From Hemerocallis citrina (taxonomy: Eukaryota > Streptophyta > Magnoliopsida > Asparagales > Asphodelaceae): a stretch of DNA of 64,000 bases. Within the stretch, counting starts at the first letter, position 1, and every line of letters starts with the position of its first letter. The notes below the pieces were generated by a model that saw nothing but the letters and a program-made list of their open reading frames with translations, made no database searches and had not been told where the DNA came from. The stretch is taken from NCBI GenBank assembly GCA_017893485.1, contig CM030366.1:188463947-188527946 (forward strand). Reading direction: 5' to 3'. The position numbers were made by a program, and so were the translations under genes. Positions 12,612 through 23,239 of this stretch are shown in pieces.

Positions 12612-13508
12612 GTCTGGTAGGAGGGTAAGCTAGCTCTAGGTGATATCACTTATGTTGTAAATATGAGGATAGACACTAGAAGAAGATTTGATAGAAACAA
12701 TGACGAACATGTCCAGTAAAAATCTTGTGGTTCCTAAGGGTTTGAGATGGGACTGAGGATACGCCCGGTAAATCTACATGTGTGAGCTAGGGGTATGCCT
12801 GTTCTGATTACGAAAAGGTCGGTAAAGATCTTAGGCTTCCTAGAATTGTTTGGGAATGAAGATACGCCCGGTAAATCCACGATGTGGGCTAGGGGTATGC
12901 TGGTAAGGTCTAATATCCTGAGGGTACGACTTACACGTGATTACGCATTGAAGTACAATCATTGGGTTTTAGGTTTGCATAGAAAGGGATCGAACTCTAG
13001 AATGAGAAGGACGCTAAGTGCTTGCCCTCTGACCTATGTTGTGTGGGCGGCAAAGAATTCGAACTAGTATGCATTATAATGGCATCGTATACGTTAAGTG
13101 TTTGCATTAGTCATTAGGTTCATAACATATACCAACATGTTAAGGATAGTCACATTTCACATTTGTTTCTACGTTCAAATTTGTGATTGTTAAAGTTGAA
13201 GATCGCTTTATTATAGCATTGCGTCAGTTGCATTCAACTGATGTGCCCACAGTTATCAAGTATTGCAGGATTTGGATTAGCAAGCGACGTGAGTATGAGT
13301 TTGGTGTCGATGGATGTTGCAAGATTGATGATTGATGATATTATATGTTGTATTATATATGTGTATTTTTGCTGTGCATTGTAAATAATAATGTTGTAAT
13401 GAAAAAGTTGTAATTTCCTTGTAATTTTGTATGAAATTGAAGTAATGATCCTGGTAGTGCTACAAATTACCTGTGTTTGGAATGTGTTTGGAATTCGGGG
13501 CGTTAAAG
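12612..13508. repeat. Degraded LTR-like repeat, right part
   Basis: Continuation of the repeat interrupted by the 3.2-kb solo LTR: 103-bp units at 12763 and 12866 match those at 9032 and 9134. It ends near GGGGCGTTAAA at about 13508, which resembles a gypsy LTR end (usually ...GTTACA) with a change in the last bases. Tat copy B begins immediately after. No gene is seen. Confidence 0.5.
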
Positions 13509-13514
13509 TAGGAA

Positions 13515-13950
13515 AAATCTTGCAAACTTCTTCAATAAGATTAAGGTTTGCCCGGAGATCATTTGAATTATGTTCTTCATTGAAGGAGAGAAAACAAGGG
13601 GAAGGTAGCCTGACCTCTTGGGGAATCAATGCTCTGGAATTGAAAATGATATTGAACGTTGAACATCGGGGAGATAAGGTCGGCTTGGGGTATTCGCTTC
13701 ATCGGGGAGAACTTTTGGCAAGAGGTACAACGTTGAGCATTTTCTTGGGCGTTGTCAAGGAGTGATGGCCAATAGTACCCGTGATTGAGAATTTTTCATA
13801 CAAGGGATCTTGTGCCCATGTGAATGACACTGATTCCTTCATGTACTTATCTAAGTGCGTACTATTCCTCTTCATAGGAGAGGCATCGCAGGTAAAGTCT
13901 GCCATATATGAGGGTGTATAAGTGCTTATACATGACTCCGTCGACAAGTG
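13515..13950 (-). pseudogene. Integrase remnant of copy B
   Basis: Residues ILNHGYYWPSL and the following QRCTSCQKFSP (about 13800-13700) are the integrase zinc-finger end. They run almost directly into the C-terminal end, LNEEHNSNDLRANLNLIEEV (about 13590-13530). The catalytic core between them is deleted; copy A has it at 3370-3840. Confidence 0.7.
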
Positions 13951-14149
13951 TGTACCTTTCTGCTCATACCCAGATCTTCCCCACTTCCTTCGGATCTGCA
14001 GGGAGGATCCTCTTGTTGAGAAATTCCAACAAGAGTTTCATCCAATTGTTTCTGGGTTTCAGGAGTGACGAACATAAGCTATAATGCTTCCTCTTTGATG
14101 ATTGGCTTGAGTATGAACTCAATGAGCACGGTGTGGTCAAGCCCTTTGA

Positions 14150-14560
14150 AGGAAGATGACACTAATTTAGAGAGAGCATCTGCTTACCTGTTTTCCTTGC
14201 AAGGAGTGACTTCAGCATCTCAGAATGTAGTTTAGAGTTTCTTCACGCAAGCTAATTACTTTACCATGTGGTCATCCTAGGCTTCATAGTCTCATCGGAT
14301 TTGATTCACTACTAGCTGGGAGTCACTGAACACCCTAACCTTTCGGGGTCCCACCTTCCGTGCTAAGAGGAGGATGGCAATCAATGCCTCATATTCTGTC
14401 TCGTTGTTGAGATACAAAAATTGAGGTAGTGTGTGTATTAGAGGATGAACTTGTCTGAGCCGAGCAAGATGACACCAGCCCCGTTCTCTTCGATGCAAGA
14501 TGAGTCATCGACGTAGACACTCCAGGTTGGAGGAACCTTATCTTCTTTCGGGGGGGGGGG
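14150..14560 (-). pseudogene. RNase H domain of copy B
   Basis: At 14498-14292 the minus strand reads YLNNETEYEALIAILLLARK and then VRVFSDSQLVVNQIR, the recognisable plant gypsy RNase H core (usual form ASNNEAEYEAL, then VFSDSQLVVNQ). The catalytic Glu and Asp are visible. The upstream GAGV-like strand is displaced by a frame change, and no long open frame joins this to RT. Confidence 0.75.
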
Positions 14561-14599
14561 AGATCAAGAATTTTTCTTTAGGCGATGAATTTGGCTAAG

Positions 14600-15830
14600 G
14601 CTAGGGCTTTGATAGCTGTCCTCGGTCGGTAGTTGAAGTTGTGCTAGCTCAATTCGATGGACCACTTAATGAGTCACCAAAAGTTATGTCTTGTGAAGCA
14701 CTTACTTGAGGGGTTGGTGGATGAGGTGTAAGCTGAAATGCACTGCGAAATAAGGACAAAGCCTACAGGCCATTATGACCAGAGCATAAGCCATCTTCTC
14801 TATCTTGGAATATCGAAGTGCAACGTCATGAAGTACTTTGCTCAAAATTTATATCAGCTTTTGGACTTTGTCTTCTTCCCTCACCAAGACGGCACGATCT
14901 GATCTAAATTGTTTAGATAGAGGTAGAGCATCTCTCCAGGTTCAGGCTTGCTTAGGAGTGTAGAATTAGTGAGATATATCTTAAGCTATTCAAAGGCTTC
15001 TTGCTATGCTTGCCCCCACTCAAAGCTCTTTGATCCATGGAGAGACTTTTAAAAAGGGAGGACGCATCCAATGGCAGTGAGGTGTCCTGTGAGATTCTGA
15101 ACTTCTTTGTTGGTGGATGGGGGAGACATGCAGAGAATGGCCAGGATCTTCTCCGGGTTGGCTTCAATTCCTTTTTGACTCACCATGAATCTCAAGAATT
15201 TCTTTGAGGAAACCCTGAAGGACCACTTTGAGGGGTTCAGCCTCATGTTGTGCTTCCGAAGGACATCAAAAGCTTCTTGGAGGTCGGTCACATGATCATT
15301 CTTCTTGAAGCTGTTTACAAGCATATTGTCCATATAGTCCTCCATATTTTGACTAATCATTTCCTTAAAGACTTTGTTCAACAGGAGATGATAAGTGTTT
15401 TCAGTGTTCTTTAGCCAGAAGAACATGATTCGATAGTAATAGAGGCCTTAGTTGGTGATGAAGGACGTCTTCAAGATGTCGATGAGGAACATTCGGATCT
15501 GATTACATTCCGAGAAGGCATCTATGAAACTGAGGAGCTCATACTCGGATGTGGCATCGATTAAGGCATCAATGCTAGGGAGAGTGAACAGGGCTTTCAG
15601 ATATGCTTTGTTTCGATCGGTGAAGTCGATGCAAATCCTCCAATTGTCATTTTCTTTCTTTATCATGACTATGTTCGCTAGCTACTCAGTGTAACTAACT
15701 TCTTGAATGAAGCGGGCGGCTAGAAGTTTGTCGACCACTTCCTTGACCGCTTGTTGCCTATTGATGGCGAACTTAATGCGCTTTTGCTGGACTGGCTTCA
15801 CATCTGGATTAACACTGAAGCGGTGCATGT
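14600..15830 (-). pseudogene. Reverse transcriptase of copy B
   Basis: From about 15815 the minus strand reads NPDVKPVQQKRIKFAINRQQ, the RT entry segment, then MIKKENDNWRICIDFTDRNK (15666 down) and SFIDAFSECNQIRM. The active-site box reads YMDNM in place of YVDDM, so one catalytic Asp is Asn. It continues as LRKHNMRLNPSKWSF and FMVSQKGIEANPEKI (to about 15150). In-frame stops interrupt the region, for example just before LANIVMIKK and at the GLYYYR junction. Clearly inactive. Confidence 0.85.
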
Positions 15831-16029
15831 TCAAGTCTTCTGAGATACCAGACATTTTGGCATTAGTCCAAGCAAAAAAAACTTAATTTTCCCTAATGCA
15901 TATGACAGTTTATTCCTTGACTTGGTGGGAGAGAACTTTGCTTACCCAAAAATGCTTGGTTTGATCTTCTTTGGTAAAGGGAATCACTTCTAGTTCATCT
16001 ACTGACTCGGAGTTGATCTGACTCCTCTC

Positions 16030-16551
16030 TTTAGGGAGTTTTACGGCATCGAGAGGGATGACCGAGCCCCCCATTGTGACTTAACATGCGCAAGCCGATT
16101 CTTGGCTTCCCTGAACTTCTTCTACTCCCACTAATGTGAGGAACTACATTTTCATATGGAAGGTTGAAGCTACGGCATGAAGAGCTGCTTGGCTGGGATG
16201 GCCAAGGATGGCATTGTAGGTTGCTTTCACATTGACGACTATGAAGTCCATGGCCTCGGTTCGGGTAACTGGAGCTTTTCTTGCAGTCCCATCGAGGGTG
16301 ACTATTCCTTTGATCTAGATCGAACACCCAGAGAATTCTTGGGAGGTGTACCTGACTAGTTTAAGACGGTTCCTGGAGAGCTTGAGGCCCATGAAATATT
16401 CGAAGAAAATGATATTAACCGAGCTGTCATTGTCTACCAAGATGTGGCTCAATTCGTGGTTCGCCATGTAGAGGCTGATTATGAATGCATTGCAATGGGG
16501 CATTCGAACACCTTCTATATCTTTGTCTGAGAAAGTTATTGGAACTCCCAA
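16030..16551 (-). pseudogene. Aspartic protease region of copy B
   Basis: From 16551 the minus strand reads MGVPITFSDKDIEGVRMPHC, then SHILVDNDSSVNIIF, the retroviral-type aspartic protease box (usually VDNGSSAD). Its Asp is present and the neighbouring Gly is replaced by Asp. After a stop near 16325 the frame continues with VNVKATYNAILGHPSQAAL, the end of the domain. It lies between gag and RT, as expected. Confidence 0.7.
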
Positions 16552-16559
16552 GCTTTTGG

Positions 16560-18296
16560 CGAGGAGGAGACTCGAGTTCTTTCTATACGCACTTGTTAGC
16601 TTCCTGAACCTGAGGAGGCTTGACCTTATCTTTCTTAGTGTACTTGGAGAGCTAGCCGTAGCAAATCAGAGCTTCAATCTCTTCTTTGAGGGCTTGACGG
16701 TCATCGGTGTTGTGGCCATGGTCCTTATGAAATTAGGATCATAGGTACATATCCCTTCTCCAGCCCAGCGTGTTCTAACTAGAAGGAGGGCGGATCAACC
16801 CATCTCTTTCGATTTCCATGAGGACCATTGATATGTTGGCATTGAGATGAGTGAACTTGTCAAAGTGGTATGCTAAAGGAGGGTGACGCTGGGTAGGCCC
16901 ATCATTCTAGGACTTCTTGGGACTTTCTTCATTGATATTATTTGGTTTGTTCCAGGATGAAGGTTCTCCTTGGTCCTAGGGACGAAGTACCTTTTCAGCT
17001 CGGATATACTTCTCACTCAGTAATAGGAGTTCTAAAAAGTCTCAATGAGGCTTCTTGGCCAGGGATACTTTAGGTCAATGTGGCAGACGTTGTTTCTGAA
17101 GGCAGCAGCCTCTACTGCTGAGTCGAGGGAGGTGATGGATCGGGACTCGGCTATGAAGCGCTGGAAAAAAATCTTTGAGAGGTTTCCTATCCCTTCACTT
17201 CAATTCGAGCTAGGAAGCACCTGCGTTCTCGGCCTTGCAACTACTGACGGAGTGAGTGAGGAATATTTTTTGAGCTGGTCGAAAGAGAAGATAGACCTTA
17301 GAGAGAGACGAGAGTACGATTCCCGTGTTGATCCCTTCAAGATTGATGTGAACGTTCTGCAGAGGAGCGTGTCAGAGACTCAGTGGATCATCATGAGAGT
17401 TTTGAATCTCTCGATGTGATCCATTGCATTGGATGCACTGTTGTAAGACTGGAAGGTTGGCAGCTTGAAGTTCTTCAGAATGGGAACCTCGAGAACTAAC
17501 ATGGAGAAGAGAGGTCGGCTGAGGATAGCGTGACTCTTTCTCATAAGCTCGAGCTAGCACTCCTTACTCATAGTCTTAGAAATGGAGGAAGAGCCGGGTT
17601 CAAGAAAGAGTCGGTGGTCCTCTATCTCTTGGAGGCGACGGAGGACTAAGTTTTCCCGTGCCTCGTATCGAGCTGATCCGCAACTCTTCTTGTTGCACAT
17701 TTTTAGGATGGTCATCACTTGTGTGATGGTACCTGTTCGGGGCAACTTGGAGAGCTTTGAGAACTTGGTCTTTGAAGTCGCATAACTCAGCCCAAGTGAT
17801 GGGTGCCTTCTTTTCTCTTTTGTTCATGGGAGCTCGTTGATTGACTGGAGTTGGGCTCTTCTCGTGTCTTCGTCCTCTTGGCAAGGGTGTTCGACGGGAT
17901 TTGTGTTGTTCAGGAAAAGGTCTTCTCTTGCTCCCTTGGTGCTCCGAGCAGGGGTCTTCATCTCGGGTGTGCCTGCAATCTGAGCGCCAACGGAGGTTTG
18001 TCCCTTGCTTTCGGGAGTTCATGATGTCACAGAGATCTGACTGCGCAGGATGCATCGGAGAGGGGGTGGCTCTGTGGATTGAAACATGGTCCTTAATCGG
18101 GTGAGGCCCATGACGAGGTTCAGAGCGACGTAGTTGGAACCTAGCCGATGGAGCATTGCTGATGGGGAGGTTGTGATGGCGATGGCGGATCAGCAGCCTG
18201 TGATGATAGGTGTGGAGGTTGCCCTAGAGGAGGAGGGGGGAGAGGAGCATCGACGTGATCACTGGTGGCTGCTGCCTTCTTTCCTTTGAGGGCCAT
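16560..18296 (-). pseudogene. gag of copy B
   Basis: The first ATG, adjoining the leader, is at 18296 (MALKGKKAAATSDHVDAPLP and a proline-rich stretch), with a stop after 51 codons at 18141-18143. Further down, NFKLPTFQSYNSASNAMDHI and RTFTSILKGSTREWYSRLSL (about 17470-17300) form the conserved retrotransposon gag core. Several stops and frame changes follow. The protein would have formed the particle coat; here it is a relic. Confidence 0.75.
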
Positions 18297-18350
18297 GGCC
18301 GAAAGTGGGTATTGTTGGTGAGATTTGATAAGAGATTTTAGGTTTGTAGT

Positions 18351-18368
18351 TTCTCACAGACGACGTCA
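18351..18368 (-). other. Primer-binding site of Tat copy B
   Basis: On the minus strand the bases next to the LTR read TGACGTCGTCTGTGAGAA, close to the TGGCGCCGTCTGTGGGAA form I associate with Tat elements. Two to three changes are consistent with age. Confidence 0.55.
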
Positions 18369-18371
18369 TTC

Positions 18372-18750
18372 TGTTACTTTTTCGATGTGGGAGCAATCAG
18401 ATAATGACTCTTTTTTTAGGGAGGACACTTACAATCTGAATCATCGATCAAATCTGAATTATGATGGTTGAATGCTTCTTGATCTAAATCTGAATGGTTA
18501 AGAACATTTGGATCACGATCTGGATGGTTGAAATGTCTGACAAACCTGTACAAAGTCTAAACATCGAGGTTGGTCCCAACAAAAGACCCTCTGACGCTCA
18601 AGTTAGGAATTCACAAATGATATTAGGGTTTTAGTGGCAAAAGATTGATTACCCATTACTGAATGAAGGGGGAGAGTATTTTAGGATATGAGTCTTGATC
18701 TAGAAGAAAGACCTGGGAGTGTATTTTTTTAAGATTTGGTTGGAGATTTT
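18372..18750 (-). mobile_element. 5' LTR of Tat copy B (right edge uncertain)
   Basis: The inner edge is GTAACA on the minus strand at 18372. Segments at 18540-18690 align with the third Tat LTR at 59890-60040: shared phrases are GACCCTC and AAAAGATTGATTACC, followed by a weakened TATA region near 18685. The outer (U3) edge could not be located and may lie further right. Confidence 0.6.
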
Positions 18751-19104
18751 CCTGATTAAGCGATATAATTAGTTATTAAATTTATGATTTGGATGATTTG
18801 ACAGCTAGCTGTAATTTGTTGGAAAATCTATATTTTTATGTAGTAAGACTTAATTGTTGGCTTGATTGAGCTTTGTGGGCATAGAGACGATCCATGTTCT
18901 TATATTTGGTCTATTGTAGATATGAAATTATCGTTTTGCCCTTAAAAGTTTTAAGATGCGTAACAAAATTTAATGGTTGTGAGCTTACCACATCAGGTCA
19001 CAAGTGGTCAAAAGGTGCCTCATTTGGATTATCGTATTTCTTCTTTTTGGTCGAGAAAAAGAAGGCTGGACCACGGAGCTCGTACGAGCCATACCCTTGT
19101 TACC
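18751..19104. other. Intergenic or LTR remainder, nothing recognised
   Basis: AT-rich DNA that may include the rest of the U3 of Tat copy B. Open frames near 18894-19214 have no recognisable domain and overlap the tandem duplication that follows. Confidence 0.4.
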
Positions 19105-19640
19105 TTACTCGCATCATGGTTATGGTCACGTACGGCGAGTTTAAAAAAATGTGTGTTATACATTTAAAACTAATCATTATCAATATATTAATTATGTCGA
19201 AACTGACATATTAATGTGTGTTTAATTGTCTCTTAATCTCCTTGTTAATCCAGATTCGTGGCAGTGTGGGACAAATGGACAGTAATTGACGGGTAGATTG
19301 ACGCACTTCCATGTTCATTGTTCATTAGTATTAATTTGTAGCCTTTTAACCATGGTCCATGTTCATTGTTCATTACTCGCATCATGGTTACGGTCACCTA
19401 CGGTGAGTTTAAAAAAGTGTGTGTGTTATACATTTAAAACTAATCAATATCAATATATTAATTATGTCGTAAACAAACAAAACTGACATATTAATCTGTG
19501 TTTAATTGTCTCTTAATCTCCTTTTAAAGCCAGATTCGTGGCAGTCTGGGACAAATGAAGAGTAATTGACGGGTAGATTGACTCACTTTTATTCCTTCCA
19601 TGTTCATTGTTCATTAGTATTAATTTGTAGCCTTTTACCC
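19105..19640. repeat. 268-bp tandem duplication
   Basis: The phrase TTACTCGCATCATGGTTA starts at 19105 and again at 19373. The two units stay alignable through GTGGCAGT.TGGGACAAATG, the phrase about a (tg)ttcattgttcattag repeat, and CCTTTTA.CC. The second copy has a 12-bp-scale insertion. Noncoding; origin unknown. Confidence 0.85.
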
Positions 19641-19881
19641 CCACTCGTCATAAATATTTGTTTAAACCCCTTTAAATTGCAGTAGTACATGTCTTTTTCA
19701 ACCTCAACAGAAAAAGTGCAAAGTCACAAAATTTACCAGGATTGTCTCAAACTCTTCAAAGTTTTATATTCATGGTGAAACAAACAATAAATAACTTAAC
19801 TCGGATGGCAATTTTGTTTGAGTTTTAAGTAATTATTACACAACGTGGGAGTTGGGATCTCTCGACCACCTTCTCCTCAAA

Positions 19882-20207
19882 GAGCATCCACATTAGTTTG
19901 CTATTTATCTATTTTATGTATTTTTAGCAAACGAATCGCTGCAATCGTTTGCTATTTATGCTTATTTTGACAATTTTGCAAGAGTATATGGCTATATATG
20001 AGAGCGGATATAAGAAAATGCATATTATACAGGACGGATTTTGAAGATCCATTCCACGAAAACAAATAATTTTTGAATTGGTCGGACGGAACTTGAAAGT
20101 CCGTCCGAGCGTTTTTTTTTTAATAAATTTTTTTGCTACAAAAATGGCAAAAAAAACCAATTTCCTCCATTGGACAGATCTTGAAGATCCCTCCGGTGAG
20201 GATTTGG

Positions 20208-20243
<36 letters not shown>

Positions 20244-20434
20244 GCATTTTTTTTAAAAAAAAAATTGTTTTAATTATTAAAAAATTCAAAAAAATTATTT
20301 AAAACTCGTGGAACGGATATCTTAAATATTTTTTTCTGCTATATTATAGCAATTTACGACTGCAGCAAATTCACTTTGCTGTATGTATAATATGCAGTTA
20401 CCCATTTTTTAGCAAACCACGACTGTGGATGCCC
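19882..20434. mobile_element. GAGCATC-type MITE 1, with internal dyads
   Basis: The ends are GAGCATCCACAT and, on the reverse strand, GGGCATCCACAGTCG, with nearby GTTTGCTA in both. Flanking triplets are AAA and TAA, an imperfect 3-bp target repeat as for Tourist/PIF-Harbinger MITEs. Inside are three diverged ~23-bp dyads built on GGACGGATCTT, one central base and its complement (about 20033, 20084 and 20173), and a run of about 31 G. No coding. Confidence 0.6.
20211..20242. repeat. Poly-G run (about 31 bp)
   Basis: Homopolymer inside MITE 1. The length may be inexact, since such runs are error-prone in sequencing and assembly. Confidence 0.9.
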
Positions 20435-20483
20435 TAAAGCATCTGTGAAGACTCAAATTAGCCGTACCGAACTACCCATCATC

Positions 20484-21673
20484 GTTTGCCCGGTTGTTCT
20501 TTGCGCTTGCCACCATGTCCACACTCTTAGGGCCATTCACGACGTTCGGCAGCTATGATTTGGTTTTTCGAGGGTTGGTAGTGCGTGTGAAGAAGCCGGG
20601 TGTGCTTGGCTGTGCCGTTGTGGGGCTAGGGTCCGAAGACGGGGTCCCTCATGAGATGTGCTCACTCGCATGTTGTTTTCCACGATTGTGGAGCCTGGGC
20701 CCGAAGATGGGGTCCCTCCAGGATGTGCGCTCACTTGTCTCAACTGTCGCGGAGCGACTATGTTGCGCCAGAGCATCCTCCCGCGTCTGTTGTTGCGAAC
20801 GCCATAAATCTGGGGCTCAAGTGTATGGGGGCGGTGGTTCAGATTGGGGCCCAGTGGGGGTGATGGGGTGTGGGATTTGGGTATGGTTGGTCTGGAGTGT
20901 CCTACGATGTCGCCTGTGAAGTACTCAAAGCGCCTACTATCAAGCTATTGAGCTTCCTCCAGCTTAAGCTATTGGCTCGTGACAGTGTCGCCTCTTCCCT
21001 CGGGTTAGGAGTATGAGTCGAGATAAGTCTGTGTGGTGAGAAATCGTCGGAGAGAGCTTCAACGTGAGAAAGGTGAAGGTATCTTCTCCACGACTCTCTC
21101 CTGAAGCGTGGTGTTTGGTGGGGTGAGCGAAATAGTTGTTTGGTGAGAAATCGCCTGAGAAAGAGCTATCGTGTGAGAGGTGAAGGTATCCTCTTCACGG
21201 CTATCTCTTTGGTAGCGGCTGTGGGAGCTACTGGCACATTTGTAGGATAAGTAATGGAGGATAAGTGGTGGAAATGGTGGGAGGCTGCGATCGTTGTGCT
21301 TGTGCCGTGGGGTCAGTTTTTGATTTGCGGGGCTTGAACCCATAGATGGGGTCCCCCCAGCGAGGTGAAGGTAGGGATCGACGGGTGATAAAATCCTGCC
21401 AGACTTGTCTTAGGTGGGTGTGCTTGTGCCGTGGAGGCACTGTACGAAGTTAAACTGACGTAGTTACAATTTTGCTAGACCGAACTTGTTTGTCGCCCAC
21501 CCTCCAGGGTTGTTGGAGGGATTTGTTGTTTGTACGCGTCATGTTGCTTCATGTATGTTTTATTTCTGTCTATAGTTTGTACTTGGACCTAGTACTCTGA
21601 GTTTGTTTCGTTTAATTCTTATTAATGAAACAGGGTGGCCAGATTCCACATTTTCCCTATAAAAAAAAAAAAC
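20484..21673 (+). mobile_element. Non-autonomous LINE-like retroposon, copy 1 (5'-truncated)
   Basis: It aligns with copies at 23240-25295 and 29439-30985 from GTTTGCCCGG onward and ends TTAATGAAACAGGGTGGCCA plus GATTCC, a spacer and poly(A) at about 21659-21673. The 3' end matches the LINE at 48345-51978. Open frames here are not shared between copies and look accidental. The missing 5' part compared with copy 2 fits 5' truncation during retrotransposition. No clear target duplication was found. Confidence 0.7.
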
Positions 21674-21944
21674 AAAACAAAACAAGGAACAAAATTTACA
21701 GGTTTTTCCTAAAAGAAACAATAACTTAATATTGTTTAATTACATCAACCCGTAAACCGTTGACAAAAACTTATTCAGAAATTCACCATTAATCTTTTTA
21801 GTAATTATATTTCAAGTGTTACAAATGTTGGTTTTCACCTTAAGCTCATTTTCTAATGTATTTTTTTTTGGACGACAGCGTGTCTTTAATGTAAAAAACA
21901 GGACATTAAAATACTTAATTATCAGGGAGTGTCAGTGCTCCTAA

Positions 21945-22745
21945 GAGCATCTGTAGTCCTTCCGACTCAAATATTTAATATTTGACGTATTGGAATATAA
22001 AATTTGGATTTTAACGGTAGTCGTTTGAACTCAAATTTTGGATTTTAATTTTAAAAAAATCGACGAGCAACGAATAATTTTTCGTTCATTAATTTTTATT
22101 TTTTAAAAAATAAAAAAAACCAACAAACGATGAATCATTTTCCATCTTAGAAATGAAATAAAATATTAAAAAATTAACATCTAATTAATTTATAATTTAC
22201 TGTTAAATTAATCCTAATTAAACATTAATAAATATTAATTTCGTAACTAATTTCAATTAAAACCCAATCTATATCCATAGAAATATTTATAGGCTATAGT
22301 TTATAGGATTTTTTTAACATTTCTCAAAAGAAATGGGCTAGGATGGGGGATTATTTTCCGTCCATGCTTTTTTAATTTTTTTTTATTTTCAAACGAACGG
22401 GCAATCATTTTCCGTCCGTGCTCGATTTTTTAAACAAAAAAAATTAGAACAGATGGGAAATCATTTCCTGTTCGTCGAAATTTATATAAAAAAATAAGAA
22501 GAGATTTCCAGTCCTTCGAATTTTAAAAAAAAAATATTTGCGACGAAATATGATCTTTCGTCCTATCGAACATACGAAATTTCATCTTTCGTTGGCTATT
22601 TTTTCCAAATTCCTATATCGTCTGCCAAATATAGCAGATCACTGTTCACCAAATACCCAAATTTTGGGTATATAACCAACGACTACAACACATTTTTTCT
22701 TATTTTTCACAAAATTTGAGTAAAAGCCAACGACTACTGATGTTC
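21945..22745. mobile_element. GAGCATC-type MITE 2, with internal dyads
   Basis: The ends are GAGCATCTGTAGTCCTT and, on the reverse strand, GAACATCAGTAGTCGTT. Direct TAA repeats flank it at 21942-21944 and 22746-22748. Inside, dyad motifs based on GACGGAAAAT around a central base recur in AT-rich spacers (for example near 22355, 22400, 22450 and 22545). No coding. The 3-bp TAA duplication points to the Tourist/PIF-Harbinger group. Confidence 0.7.
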
Positions 22746-22861
22746 TAACCATATAGACTTTCTTTCCTTTTTCCTCTCAAGTAAATTCAACCACACATAA
22801 TATGAATGAATTTTTTTGTGTAACTTTTGTGGTTGGATGGGGACTATGAGAAGCAATGATC

Positions 22862-23141
22862 TAGGACTGCAAACGAACCGAGCTACTCGCGAGCTACTAG
22901 GCTCGAGTTCGATCAAAGCTCGATCAAAGCTCGGCTCATGTTGAGCACAAGCCGAGCTCAATAACGTAAACAAGCAGAGCCCGAGCCTCATGATACTCAG
23001 GTTGTTAGGCAAAAGCTCACATGTACTCGGCTCAAACTCGGCCAAAGCTCAGCTCGTGTCGAGCTTGAGCTTAAAAGTGAGCTTGATAACGTAATTGAGT
23101 CGAGCTCGAGCCTCAAGATACTCGGGTTGTTTGCAGCTCTA
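22862..23141. mobile_element. MITE-like element rich in GCTCGAG/GCTCGG
   Basis: Inverted ends TAGGACTGCAAAC and TAGAGCTGCAAAC (two mismatches) enclose about 280 bp full of GAGCTCG, GCTCGAG and GCTCGGC words with internal near-duplication (CGAGCCTCA.GATACTC.GG twice). A target duplication could not be defined. Similar GCTCGAG-rich MITEs with GGGCTGCAAACGA-like ends are familiar from plant genomes. Confidence 0.55.
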
Positions 23142-23239
23142 AGAAGAACTAATGACTAAACTCTTATATTGTAGTGAATCCAAATTACGCTAAAGTAGAA
23201 GGTGCTTGCTATTAACAAAATACTTATTGTCTAGAAAAG

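Larger units (their letters stand above)
13510..18371 (-). mobile_element. Tat-type Ty3/gypsy retrotransposon, internal region (copy B)
   Basis: Read on the minus strand, gag begins near 18296, followed by protease, reverse transcriptase, RNase H and a truncated integrase ending near 13515. A primer-binding-like site lies at 18368-18351, next to an LTR edge at 18372. Every domain has stops or frame changes. About 470 bp covering the integrase core are missing relative to copy A, whose 3230-3967 matches 13515-13810 here. The left end abuts a degraded LTR-like repeat. The element is old and non-functional. Confidence 0.8.

Noticed and set aside
20494..20919. 141-codon frame in retroposon copy 1
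   Set aside because: The frame is not conserved in copies 2 and 3, so it is not a shared gene.
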